Positions 1 through 6,737 of a DNA stretch of 20,796 nucleotides are shown piece after piece. The position numbers were made by a program, and so were the translations under genes. The stretch is from ZC4RG30 sp031424095 (GTDB lineage Bacteria; Pseudomonadota; Gammaproteobacteria; Steroidobacterales; Steroidobacteraceae), in NCBI GenBank assembly GCA_031424095.1, contig JANPGU010000247.1, positions 1 through 20,796 of the forward strand, written 5' to 3'. The notes under the pieces are model-generated. The model saw only the letters and a list, made by a program, of their open reading frames with translations, had not been told where the DNA came from and did no database searches. Every line of letters starts with the position of its first letter. The first letter of the stretch is position 1.

Positions 1-498
1 AGTGGGCGTCTTGCCAGAGCGTGACACGCCTATCAGCACCACATCAGCGTTGCGGTAGTCTCTCTGTCCGGCTCCGTCATCATTGGCAAGTGCAAAGTTG
101 GTGGCGTCCACGCGCTCCGAATGCGCTGGGTCACGGCTCCAATTTCCGGCATAGAAACCCGACACATGGGCGGACAGCGTGCCTAGTTCGGTCTCCAACG
201 GCGCGAGGAAAGCGTCGAAAAAATCCAGAAAGAACGCGTTGGCTGTGCGAACAATCTCTCGGATGTTGTCGTTAACCAATGTCGACAGGACGATCGGTCG
301 AACTCCTTCGCGTGCTGCAATGTCATTGATGCGTGCGACCACGCCGTGTGCGTCCTTCTCTGTCGTTACAAATGGCATCGTCGTGGTCCGGGCCTCCACG
401 GAGCCAAACTGCGTCAGCAGACTGTGCCCGAGCGTTTCCGCGGTGATGCCAGTTTGATCGGAGACGAAACAGACGGTCCGGCAGATTACGGCGCTCAC
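1..498 (-). CDS. ppsR: PEP synthase regulatory protein PpsR (kinase/pyrophosphorylase), 5' part only
   Basis: Family role: a bifunctional serine/threonine kinase and pyrophosphorylase that switches PEP synthase off by ADP-dependent phosphorylation and on again by phosphate-dependent dephosphorylation. Seen: 166 codons are open on the minus strand up to the window edge. The N-terminus (about residues 10-25) carries SDQTGITAETLGHSLL, close to the family signature SDSTGITAETLGHSLL, and the nucleotide-binding loop GVSRSGKTPT lies at about residues 157-166. Family members are near 270 residues, so roughly the last 100 are missing off the left edge. The start is a GTG at 496-498, giving MSAVICRTVCFVSD; no ATG lies in frame before the signature. 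This GTG overlaps the TGA of ppsA (495-497), so translation is probably coupled to ppsA, the target of this protein. The assignment is firm; the exact start is likely rather than certain. Confidence 0.93.
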   Translation of the reverse strand, partial: MSAVICRTVCFVSDQTGITAETLGHSLLTQFGSVEARTTTMPFVTTEKDAHGVVARINDIAAREGVRPIVLSTLVNDNIREIVRTANAFFLDFFDAFLAPLETELGTLSAHVSGFYAGNWSRDPAHSERVDATNFALANDDGAGQRDYRNADVVLIGVSRSGKTPT

Positions 499-2849
499 CG
501 ATTTGCCAATCGCGTCCAGGTTTCGACAACCGAGTCCGGATTCAGGGAAATGCTTTCGATTCCCTGGTCTACCAGCCAGCCCGCGAGATCCGGGTGATCT
601 GAAGGACCCTGGCCACAGATGCCGATGTATTTGCCGGCTCGCCGGCAAGCTGCGATTGCCATTGCCATCAGCGCCTTCACCGCCGGATCGCACTCGTCGA
701 AGGTCTTTGAAACGATGGCCGAATCACGGTCCAGTCCTAGCGTCAACTGCGTCAGATCGTTCGAGCCGATGGACATGCCGTCGAAGAATTCGAGGAACCG
801 GTCTGCGAGTAGCGCGTTGGAGGGAATCTCGCACATCATGATGACCGTAAGGCCGTTCTGCCCACGCGCCAGGCCGCGTGCGGCCAGCAAGTTGGTTACG
901 GCCTCTGCCTCCTGCAGCGTGCGCACGAATGGCACCATGATTTGCACATTGGTGAGGCCCATGTCTTCGCGCACACGGCGTATTGCCTGGCACTCAAGGT
1001 CGAAACAGGGCTGGAAGGCTGGATCGATATAGCGGCTGGCCCCGCGAAATCCGAGCATGGGATTCTCTTCGTGGGGTTCATAGCGCGCTCCGCCTATCAG
1101 GTTCGCGTATTCATTTGACTTGAAGTCCGACAGCCGCACGATCACCGGCTGAGGCGCGAAGGCCGCCGCGATCTGCGATACCCCTTCGGTGAGCCTGGCC
1201 ACGAAGAACTCGGTGGGATTCGCGTAGCCGGCCATCTGCGAGCGGATGCGGGCCTTGATGTCTGGATCCTGCAGCTCGAATTCAAGCAGAGCGCGCGGAT
1301 GCACGCCGATCATCCGGTTGATGATGAACTCCAGTCGCGCCAGACCCACCCCATGGTGCGGCAGCATCGATGAACTGAAGGCCCGATCCGGATTGCCCAC
1401 GTTCATCATGATCTTGACCGGAGGTTTCGCCAACGCCTGCAGCTCCAGTTGTTGCTCCTCGTAGTCGAGGATACCTTCATAAATATGCCCAGTATCGCCT
1501 TCAGCACAGGAGACCGTCACTGCCGTGCCTTCTGTGATCACCTGCATCGCATCACCGCAACCGACCACGGCCGGCACGCCCAGCTCACGGGCAATGATGG
1601 CCGCGTGGCAGGTGCGTCCGCCCCGATTGGTCACGATGGCTGCCGCGCGTTTCATCACCGGCTCCCAATCCGGATCGGTCATGTCCGCGATCAGCACATC
1701 GCCGGGCTGTACGCGCCCGATGTCTCGCACATCCTTGACGATGCGCGCACGGCCTGCGCCGATGCGCTGGCCGATGCTGCGCCCCTCTGCCAGCACCCGG
1801 CTGCGTTGGCGCAGCGTGAAACGCTGCATCACCAGCCCCTTGCGACTTTGCACTGTCTCAGGGCGCGCCTGCAGGATGTAGAGCTTGCCCGAGTCGCCAT
1901 CCTTGCCCCACTCGATGTCCATAGGGCAGCCGTAATGGGTCTCGATCTGCAGCGCCTGGCGCGCCAGCTCCGCTGCCTCCGAGTCATTCAGCGAGAAGCG
2001 GCTACGGTTCTCTGCGGGCACTTCGATGGTCTTCACGCGCTCGCCGGATCCTGCGGCGCCATAGACCATCTTGATGGCCTTGGAGCCGAGATTGCGTCGC
2101 AGCACCGATGGGCGACCCGTGCGCAGCGCTGGCTTATACAGATAGAATTCGTCAGGATTTACGGCGCCCTGAACCACGGTTTCGCCCAGTCCCCAGGAGC
2201 TGGTCAGGAACACCACGTCACGGAACCCGGAATCCGTATCGAGCGTGAACATCACGCCACTTGTTCCCAGGTCGCTGCGGACCATGTGCTGGACACCCAC
2301 TGAAAGCGCGACGTCGCTGTGGTTGAAGCCTTGATGCACGCGGTAGGAGATCGCCCGGTCGTTGAACAGTGAGGCAAACACCTCGTGTACGGCTTCTAGC
2401 ACCGCCGGCTCACCCCGCACGTTCAGCAGTGTTTCCTGCTGTCCGGCAAACGACGCTTCGGGCAGGTCCTCTGCCGTCGCGGAGGAACGTACTGCCACGG
2501 CGATCTCGTGACCCTCGCTCATCTGGCGCAGCGCAGTGACGATGGCGTCACGGAACGCAGGTTGCAGCGGTGTCTCGCGCATCCATTGTCGGATCTGTCT
2601 GCCGGCGGCCGAAAGCCGGTCCGTGTCGTCCACATCCAGGCCAGCAAGTGCCCCCGCAATGCGGTCGACAAGGCCTTCCTGCTGCAAGAACTCGCGGAAG
2701 GCATCCGCCGTGGTGGCGAAGCCATCTGGTACCAAGACGCCCAGAGCTGACAGCGATCGCAGCATCTCTCCGAGGGAAGAGTTCTTGCCGCCGACGGTGG
2801 CAACATCTGCACGTCCTACTTTACTGAGCCCGCAAACGTACTGAATCAT
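495..2849 (-). CDS. ppsA: Phosphoenolpyruvate synthase
   Basis: Converts pyruvate, ATP and water to PEP, AMP and phosphate in the cytoplasm, feeding gluconeogenesis during growth on pyruvate, lactate or other C3 compounds. Seen: 784 residues, close to the 792 of E. coli. The N-terminal ATP-grasp part (about 1-345) has GGKNSSLGEML at 20-30 and AVRSSATAEDLPEASFAGQQ at 119-138. The swivelling phospho-histidine domain has GGRTCHAAIIARELG with the catalytic His415. The C-terminal PEP-utilising barrel has GSNDLTQLTLGLDRDS at 695-710 and GICGQGPSDHP at 743-753, containing the active-site Cys. The ATG at 2847-2849 is chosen because it gives the usual N-terminus and has AAAAGGGA just upstream on the minus strand; an in-frame start 40 codons earlier has no family support. 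The stop overlaps the ppsR start. The leader holds a 16-bp palindrome. Complete and intact. Confidence 0.97.
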   Translation of the reverse strand: MIQYVCGLSKVGRADVATVGGKNSSLGEMLRSLSALGVLVPDGFATTADAFREFLQQEGLVDRIAGALAGLDVDDTDRLSAAGRQIRQWMRETPLQPAFRDAIVTALRQMSEGHEIAVAVRSSATAEDLPEASFAGQQETLLNVRGEPAVLEAVHEVFASLFNDRAISYRVHQGFNHSDVALSVGVQHMVRSDLGTSGVMFTLDTDSGFRDVVFLTSSWGLGETVVQGAVNPDEFYLYKPALRTGRPSVLRRNLGSKAIKMVYGAAGSGERVKTIEVPAENRSRFSLNDSEAAELARQALQIETHYGCPMDIEWGKDGDSGKLYILQARPETVQSRKGLVMQRFTLRQRSRVLAEGRSIGQRIGAGRARIVKDVRDIGRVQPGDVLIADMTDPDWEPVMKRAAAIVTNRGGRTCHAAIIARELGVPAVVGCGDAMQVITEGTAVTVSCAEGDTGHIYEGILDYEEQQLELQALAKPPVKIMMNVGNPDRAFSSSMLPHHGVGLARLEFIINRMIGVHPRALLEFELQDPDIKARIRSQMAGYANPTEFFVARLTEGVSQIAAAFAPQPVIVRLSDFKSNEYANLIGGARYEPHEENPMLGFRGASRYIDPAFQPCFDLECQAIRRVREDMGLTNVQIMVPFVRTLQEAEAVTNLLAARGLARGQNGLTVIMMCEIPSNALLADRFLEFFDGMSIGSNDLTQLTLGLDRDSAIVSKTFDECDPAVKALMAMAIAACRRAGKYIGICGQGPSDHPDLAGWLVDQGIESISLNPDSVVETWTRLANR

Positions 2850-2896
2850 TGCATCCCTTTTGTGATCTTTCGATCGATACTCGATGGCGCTATCCG

Positions 2897-2912
2897 GGAG
2901 CGGCGCCGCTCC
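2897..2912. promoter_or_regulatory. 16-bp perfect palindrome upstream of ppsA
   Basis: GGAGCGGCGCCGCTCC is a perfect 16-bp palindrome centred at 2904/2905, about 48 bp before the ppsA start, in the 198-bp spacer between ppsA and the gene upstream of it. As DNA it could be an operator for a dimeric regulator; as RNA it can fold to a 6-bp stem with a 4-base loop in the ppsA leader. It has no T-run on either side, so it is not a standard intrinsic terminator. Function is inferred from position only. Confidence 0.35.
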
Positions 2913-3047
2913 TCGGGACTGATCTGGGCGGCCTGTGGTCTGCAGGTTCGCGATGTGTTTCAGACGCAACGGCTGGGGCGAGCCGGATGCATCAAGGCAA
3001 ACTGCTGGCAGTGCTCTCTTTCAAGACTCCCGTAGTTTGCAGCGTTT

Positions 3048-4028
3048 TCAGATCGTTTCCGGATCCACAAACAACTCATCGATCGCCATACGTCGGGGTG
3101 TGAGCTGTTGCTTGAATGCAGTGGCTTCCAGAGCGTTGATAGTGCGCAGGTTCATCTCTATTCCGTAGGGCAACGGATCGCCAACCACTCTGCTCAGTTC
3201 GGCGTATTTCTGGTCGCCGTGGAGCAACATGTTTGAGTTGATGCGACTGTTCAGCCCGGTCAGCCATTCGTCCTTCGCTTGTGCGAAGGCGTTGTAGATT
3301 GACTTGGCAACCCATGGGTGATCCTTGAGCACTGCATCCTTGACCACGATCGTGCCGTGCATCGGATAAATGCCCGTGCGCTGATACCATTCGGCTTCCA
3401 TCTCAGCGGCGTCCGGGAACAAGTCCGGGTAGTCGACGTCTACCTCTTTCCAGCCGCCAGTCGGATTGCCTGTGCGGCCGATGCCAGCAGCGGCACCAAA
3501 ACCGGCAACGAGGTCGCCGCGGGTAATCATGTCGTACAGTGAGTTTCCCGGCGTGGTCTGAACAACATTGGGTGGCAACTTGAGCTGGGTGACATGCTCC
3601 TCATCGTCAACCACCCAAGTCACTTTGGACGAATCCAGACCGAACTCGTCCATCAGAATGCCCCGCGTCCAGACGCCGGTGGTCACCGAGTAGGCGCGTA
3701 CTCCTACCTTTTTACCCTCAAGGTGTTTCGGATGTTTGATGCCGGCGTCGGGGCGCACCAGCAGGCCAGCGTGGTGGAACCGGCGTATGACAAAGATTGG
3801 CAGGGCTACGAACGGTGCTCCGTATGCGCGGGCAATGATGTAGGTGGTTGGCGCGAGCTCGCAAACGTCAAACTCAACATCGCGAACCATGCGGCGGAAC
3901 GCGCCTATCTGCGGCTTGACCGTGATGAATTCCGCCTCTACGCCCTCAATCGGAATCGAGCCGTTGCGGATGGCGGAGGTGTGCGGGTGCTCGGCTATCG
4001 CGATTTGAAGATGAACGTTGGCGGCCAC
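3048..4028 (-). CDS. 4,5-dihydroxyphthalate decarboxylase-like protein (NMT1/substrate-binding fold), copy 1
   Basis: Related to the Pht5-type 4,5-dihydroxyphthalate decarboxylases, which turn 4,5-dihydroxyphthalate into protocatechuate and have the periplasmic-binding-protein fold; databases often call the relatives ABC substrate-binding proteins. Seen: 326 residues, near the family length, with no signal peptide or lipobox, so probably cytoplasmic and enzymatic rather than a binding protein. Recognisable segments are DVCELAPTTYIIARAYG (about 54-70), a RRFHH patch, and LEGKKVGVRAYSVTTGVWTR (about 103-122). It starts at a GTG (4026-4028) preceded by GGGAG at 8 bases. It diverges from ligJ across 515 bp, which suggests a shared catabolic control region. 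A second copy lies at 15136-16032. Substrate is not established: general family membership is strong, true dihydroxyphthalate specificity is weak. Confidence 0.8.
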   Translation of the reverse strand: MAANVHLQIAIAEHPHTSAIRNGSIPIEGVEAEFITVKPQIGAFRRMVRDVEFDVCELAPTTYIIARAYGAPFVALPIFVIRRFHHAGLLVRPDAGIKHPKHLEGKKVGVRAYSVTTGVWTRGILMDEFGLDSSKVTWVVDDEEHVTQLKLPPNVVQTTPGNSLYDMITRGDLVAGFGAAAGIGRTGNPTGGWKEVDVDYPDLFPDAAEMEAEWYQRTGIYPMHGTIVVKDAVLKDHPWVAKSIYNAFAQAKDEWLTGLNSRINSNMLLHGDQKYAELSRVVGDPLPYGIEMNLRTINALEATAFKQQLTPRRMAIDELFVDPETI

Positions 4029-4543
4029 TTAATCGACTCCCAGTGCAAACTATCGTGTGAAATCAGCGTCATTAGGGCAGACACGCTGGCTGTGCCCGTG
4101 CGCTGCGTGCCCCACGCTGCGTACTAACGCCCCTTGTTGCAGGTGGGCCGCTAATGCCAACAAAGATGCCCAGAATGGCCCGCAACAGTGCTATCAAAAA
4201 CCGATTTTGGGCTATAACTTCTTTGTCGTGATGGTTGGCGTGTTACGTCAACCATGAAGAGGCAGCCGGCGCCAGAGGGCGGGGCAGCGTGGGGTCTGGT
4301 ATGTCCGCGTAGGCAATCGCTGAAGTAGCGAGTCCGACCGGGAAGTACTCAGGAGTTATGGTCGATGGCGCAAAATCAATGCCTTCTTGAGCTACAGATG
4401 CATTAGTTTTCCTCCTTGCGATCCGTGGCATCACGCGTACAAATCGACACCACATTTGCCAATTGACTCGGCGGATCTGCAACGAGCCGTAGGGTATCCC
4501 TACCTGACGTTTTGACTTTCGATCTGAATGCGAGCGACGGACA
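4029..4543. other. 515-bp divergent control region between the decarboxylase-like gene and ligJ
   Basis: No coding sequence that I can support lies here. It separates two divergently transcribed catabolic genes, so it should hold both promoters. The clearest element is the inverted repeat at 4231-4255. A TATA-rich stretch (TATAAC at 4213-4218) could be part of a -10 element on plus, but no convincing -35 partner is seen at 16-18 bp. The long distance from the repeat to the ligJ start (about 290 bp) implies either a long leader or additional sites closer to ligJ that I do not recognise. Confidence 0.55.
4231..4255. promoter_or_regulatory. Inverted repeat, candidate operator in the divergent region
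   Basis: Arms ATGGTTGGCG (4231-4240) and CGTCAACCAT (4246-4255) are reverse complements at 9 of 10 positions (G4238 faces T4248) around a 5-base centre TGTTA. The inner part reads GGTTG-N11-CAACC, the size expected of a site for a dimeric LysR, GntR or similar regulator, although it does not match the LysR T-N11-A rule exactly. No T-run follows, so a terminator is unlikely. The half-site GATGGTTG recurs upstream of the ThDP enzyme gene at 16043-16050. Confidence 0.5.
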
Positions 4544-5569
4544 ATGATCATTGATTGCCACGGACATTTCACGACAGCTCCCAAAACACTGCATGCATGG
4601 CGCAAGCGGCAACTGGATGCGGTAAACAATCCGGCCAATGCACCGAAGCCCAGCGAACTGCAGATATCCGACGACGAGATTCGGGAAGCCATTGCTGGTG
4701 GTCAACTCAAACTGCAGCAGGAACGAGGCGGCGATCTGACGATCTTCTCGCCGATTGCTGGTCAGATGGCGCATCACCTCGGGAATCAACAAACCAGCCA
4801 TGTCTGGTCGGAGGTGTGCAATGACCTTATCTACCGTGTCTGTCAGCTATTTCCAGATAACTTTGCATCCGTCTGCCAACTGCCGCAGTCACCTGGCGAG
4901 GCGCCGGCCAATTGCGTGCCGGAGTTGCGACGTTGCGTGGAAGAGCTCGGATTTGTAGGGTGCAATCTAAGTCCTGATCCTTCGGGCGGCTACTGGACGG
5001 ATCCACCACTTACCGACCCGTCATACTACCCGCTGTACGAAGAAATGGTGCGCCTGGACGTGCCAGCCATGGTGCATGTCAGTTCGTCCTGCAACCCTTG
5101 CTTTCATGGTACCGGTGCACACTACATAAACGGTGATACTGCAGCGTTCATGCAGTTCCTGCAGTCTGACCTTTTCAAGGATTTTCCGACACTGCGGTTC
5201 GTGATTCCGCATGGTGGCGGCGCAGTGCCGTACCACTGGGGGCGTTACCGCGGACTGTCGCTGGAACTTCGCCAGCGTGAGCTGGAACCGATCCTGAACA
5301 ATGTCTTTTTCGACACATGCGTGTACCACTACCCTGGCGTTGAATTTCTCACGCGGGTCATTCCCACTGATAACGTGCTGTTTGGTTCGGAGATGATTGG
5401 GGCCGTGCGGGGCAAGGACCCCAGGAACGGTCAGTACTTCGACGACACCAAGAAGTATGTCGACGCCTGTCCCGATCTGGGTGTGCAGGAACGTTACAAA
5501 ATTTTTGAAGGCAATGCCCGTCGCGTTTATCCGCGCCTGGATTCGCAGTTAAAGATGCGCGGAAAGTAG
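4544..5569 (+). CDS. ligJ: 4-oxalomesaconate hydratase (LigJ-type amidohydrolase)
   Basis: Adds water to 4-oxalomesaconate, giving 4-carboxy-4-hydroxy-2-oxoadipate, in the protocatechuate 4,5-cleavage and gallate pathways; cytoplasmic and Zn-dependent. Seen: 341 residues, the LigJ length, beginning MIIDCHGHFTTAPK. Expected metal and catalytic residues are present: His6 and His8 (DCHGH), His178 (MVHVSSSCNPCFH), His223 (IPHGGGAVPYHWGR) and Glu283 (FGSEMIGAVRG), in line with the His6/His8/His178/Glu284 centre I recall for Sphingobium LigJ. The resemblance runs end to end, including FEGNARRVYPRLD near the C-terminus. The ATG at 4544 is the only start giving this N-terminus; its ribosome site is weak. 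It is followed after 100 bp by a second amidohydrolase. The partner genes ligAB, ligC, ligI proper and ligK are not in the window, so they must lie elsewhere or the enzyme has been recruited to another pathway. Confidence 0.92.
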   Translation: MIIDCHGHFTTAPKTLHAWRKRQLDAVNNPANAPKPSELQISDDEIREAIAGGQLKLQQERGGDLTIFSPIAGQMAHHLGNQQTSHVWSEVCNDLIYRVCQLFPDNFASVCQLPQSPGEAPANCVPELRRCVEELGFVGCNLSPDPSGGYWTDPPLTDPSYYPLYEEMVRLDVPAMVHVSSSCNPCFHGTGAHYINGDTAAFMQFLQSDLFKDFPTLRFVIPHGGGAVPYHWGRYRGLSLELRQRELEPILNNVFFDTCVYHYPGVEFLTRVIPTDNVLFGSEMIGAVRGKDPRNGQYFDDTKKYVDACPDLGVQERYKIFEGNARRVYPRLDSQLKMRGK

Positions 5570-5669
5570 TTTGTGCAGGGAAGGCTGCAGCCTTCTGGTG
5601 ACTGCAACGGGTTGCGCAATTCGAATCAATACGACCGACTCCACATCGCCCCAAGCACAGGTTCAGCAC

Positions 5670-6590
5670 ATGTCGGCACACATCATCGACATCCACCCGC
5701 ACATCATTTCCGACGACGAAGCCCGCTATCCGCCTGCGCCGTTGTTCGGCAAGCGGTCCGACTGGTCCCAGGAGCGTCCCAACACCGTTGAAGCGTTGAT
5801 CGCTGCAATGGATGCGGCGGGCGTACACAAGGCCGCTGTCGTTCACTCCTCAACGACCTATGGTTTCGACAATTCCTACGTCGTTGATGGCTGCAATGCC
5901 TATCCCGACCGGCTGATTGCGGTCGGCTCGTCGGATGTCGCTGCGCCCGACGCAGTTCAGACAATCAAGGGCTGGGTAGGCAGAGGACTCAAGGGTTTGC
6001 GCATTTTCACTGGCGGTTCCACCAAGGACTTTGATCCCACCGAGCTGGAGAATCCCGCCGCCTATCCGGCATGGGAGATGCTCGGTGAATTAGGCATCCC
6101 GATGTGCATCCAGACCGGTCCGATTGGCCTGCCGCAGGTTAGAGACCTGGCAATGCGTTTTCCCAGGGTGAGTATCATTCTCGATCACCTGGGCCGTCCG
6201 GATGTGCTGGACGGAGCGCCGTACGCCAACGCCGAAAGCATGTTCAGACTGGCTGAGCTGCCCAACATCTACCACAAGCTGACGCCACGGATTTTCGGGG
6301 ACGTGAAGAAGGGCAGGGCCAGCGCCGAGTCCTTCTTCACCAAGTTAGTGAAGACCTTTGGTGCCAACCGTCTGGCGTGGGGTTCGAATTTCCCGACATC
6401 ACCCGGAACTCTCACCGAAATTCTTGCCGACGCGCGCGCCGGACTGGCCAGTCTTTCCGCTAGCGACAAGGAATGGATTTTCGGCAAGACAGCGATGCGG
6501 CTGTATCCGACACTGACGGATGCACCCAGAAGCACTGCGGTGCCCGGGTGCAGTGAACAGCTTCTGGACGTCCAGCCGGCGTTGTCTTGA
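5670..6590 (+). CDS. Amidohydrolase, COG3618 / LigI-like TIM-barrel hydrolase
   Basis: Predicted cytoplasmic hydrolase of the amidohydrolase superfamily, in the branch with 2-pyrone-4,6-dicarboxylate lactonase (LigI) and sugar lactonases. Seen: 306 residues from the ATG at 5670. The first strand carries DIHPHI (His9, His11), strand 6 has ILDHLGRPD (His173), and strand 8 reads AWGSNFP, with Asn240 where LigI and most relatives have the catalytic Asp (WGSDWP or WGTDWP). Strand 5 has Gln148 (CIQTGP) instead of His, typical of this branch. The family's usual start is at DIHPHI, so an in-frame ATG 33 codons upstream, whose extra residues look unlike protein, was not used; AGG lies 9 bases before the chosen ATG. 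Same strand as ligJ, 100 bp downstream, so probably one transcript. A lactone or ester substrate from an aromatic pathway is inferred; the exact reaction is unknown. Confidence 0.82.
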   Translation: MSAHIIDIHPHIISDDEARYPPAPLFGKRSDWSQERPNTVEALIAAMDAAGVHKAAVVHSSTTYGFDNSYVVDGCNAYPDRLIAVGSSDVAAPDAVQTIKGWVGRGLKGLRIFTGGSTKDFDPTELENPAAYPAWEMLGELGIPMCIQTGPIGLPQVRDLAMRFPRVSIILDHLGRPDVLDGAPYANAESMFRLAELPNIYHKLTPRIFGDVKKGRASAESFFTKLVKTFGANRLAWGSNFPTSPGTLTEILADARAGLASLSASDKEWIFGKTAMRLYPTLTDAPRSTAVPGCSEQLLDVQPALS

Positions 6591-6688
6591 AGTTGTCGGT
6601 GCGCATCCTGCCCAGGGCTGTCCTTTGCGAGGCACACTGATTGATGACAGCGCGCAGTTTCCGATGTCTGACGTCCATTGGAATTGCA

Positions 6689-6703
6689 GCGAGCGCGGCT
6701 CGC
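6689..6703. terminator. Short GC hairpin in the convergent gap (weak terminator candidate)
   Basis: GCGAGC (6689-6694) and GCTCGC (6698-6703) form a perfect 6-bp stem with a 3-base loop in the 147-bp gap between the plus-strand amidohydrolase and the minus-strand oxidoreductase, which converge here. There is no T-run on either side, so if it ends transcription it is not a textbook intrinsic terminator. Confidence 0.3.
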
Positions 6704-6737
6704 GGTTCACGACGGAGCTAGAGCAGCGCCACACCAG

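Noticed and set aside
1449..2303. Open frame of about 284 codons on plus, opposite ppsA
   Set aside because: Shadow of a strongly conserved PEP synthase; rich in His and Arg in a way typical of antisense frames, with no family resemblance.
4213..4218. TATAAC as a -10 element for ligJ
   Set aside because: No -35 match at 16-18 bp and more than 300 bp from the start codon.
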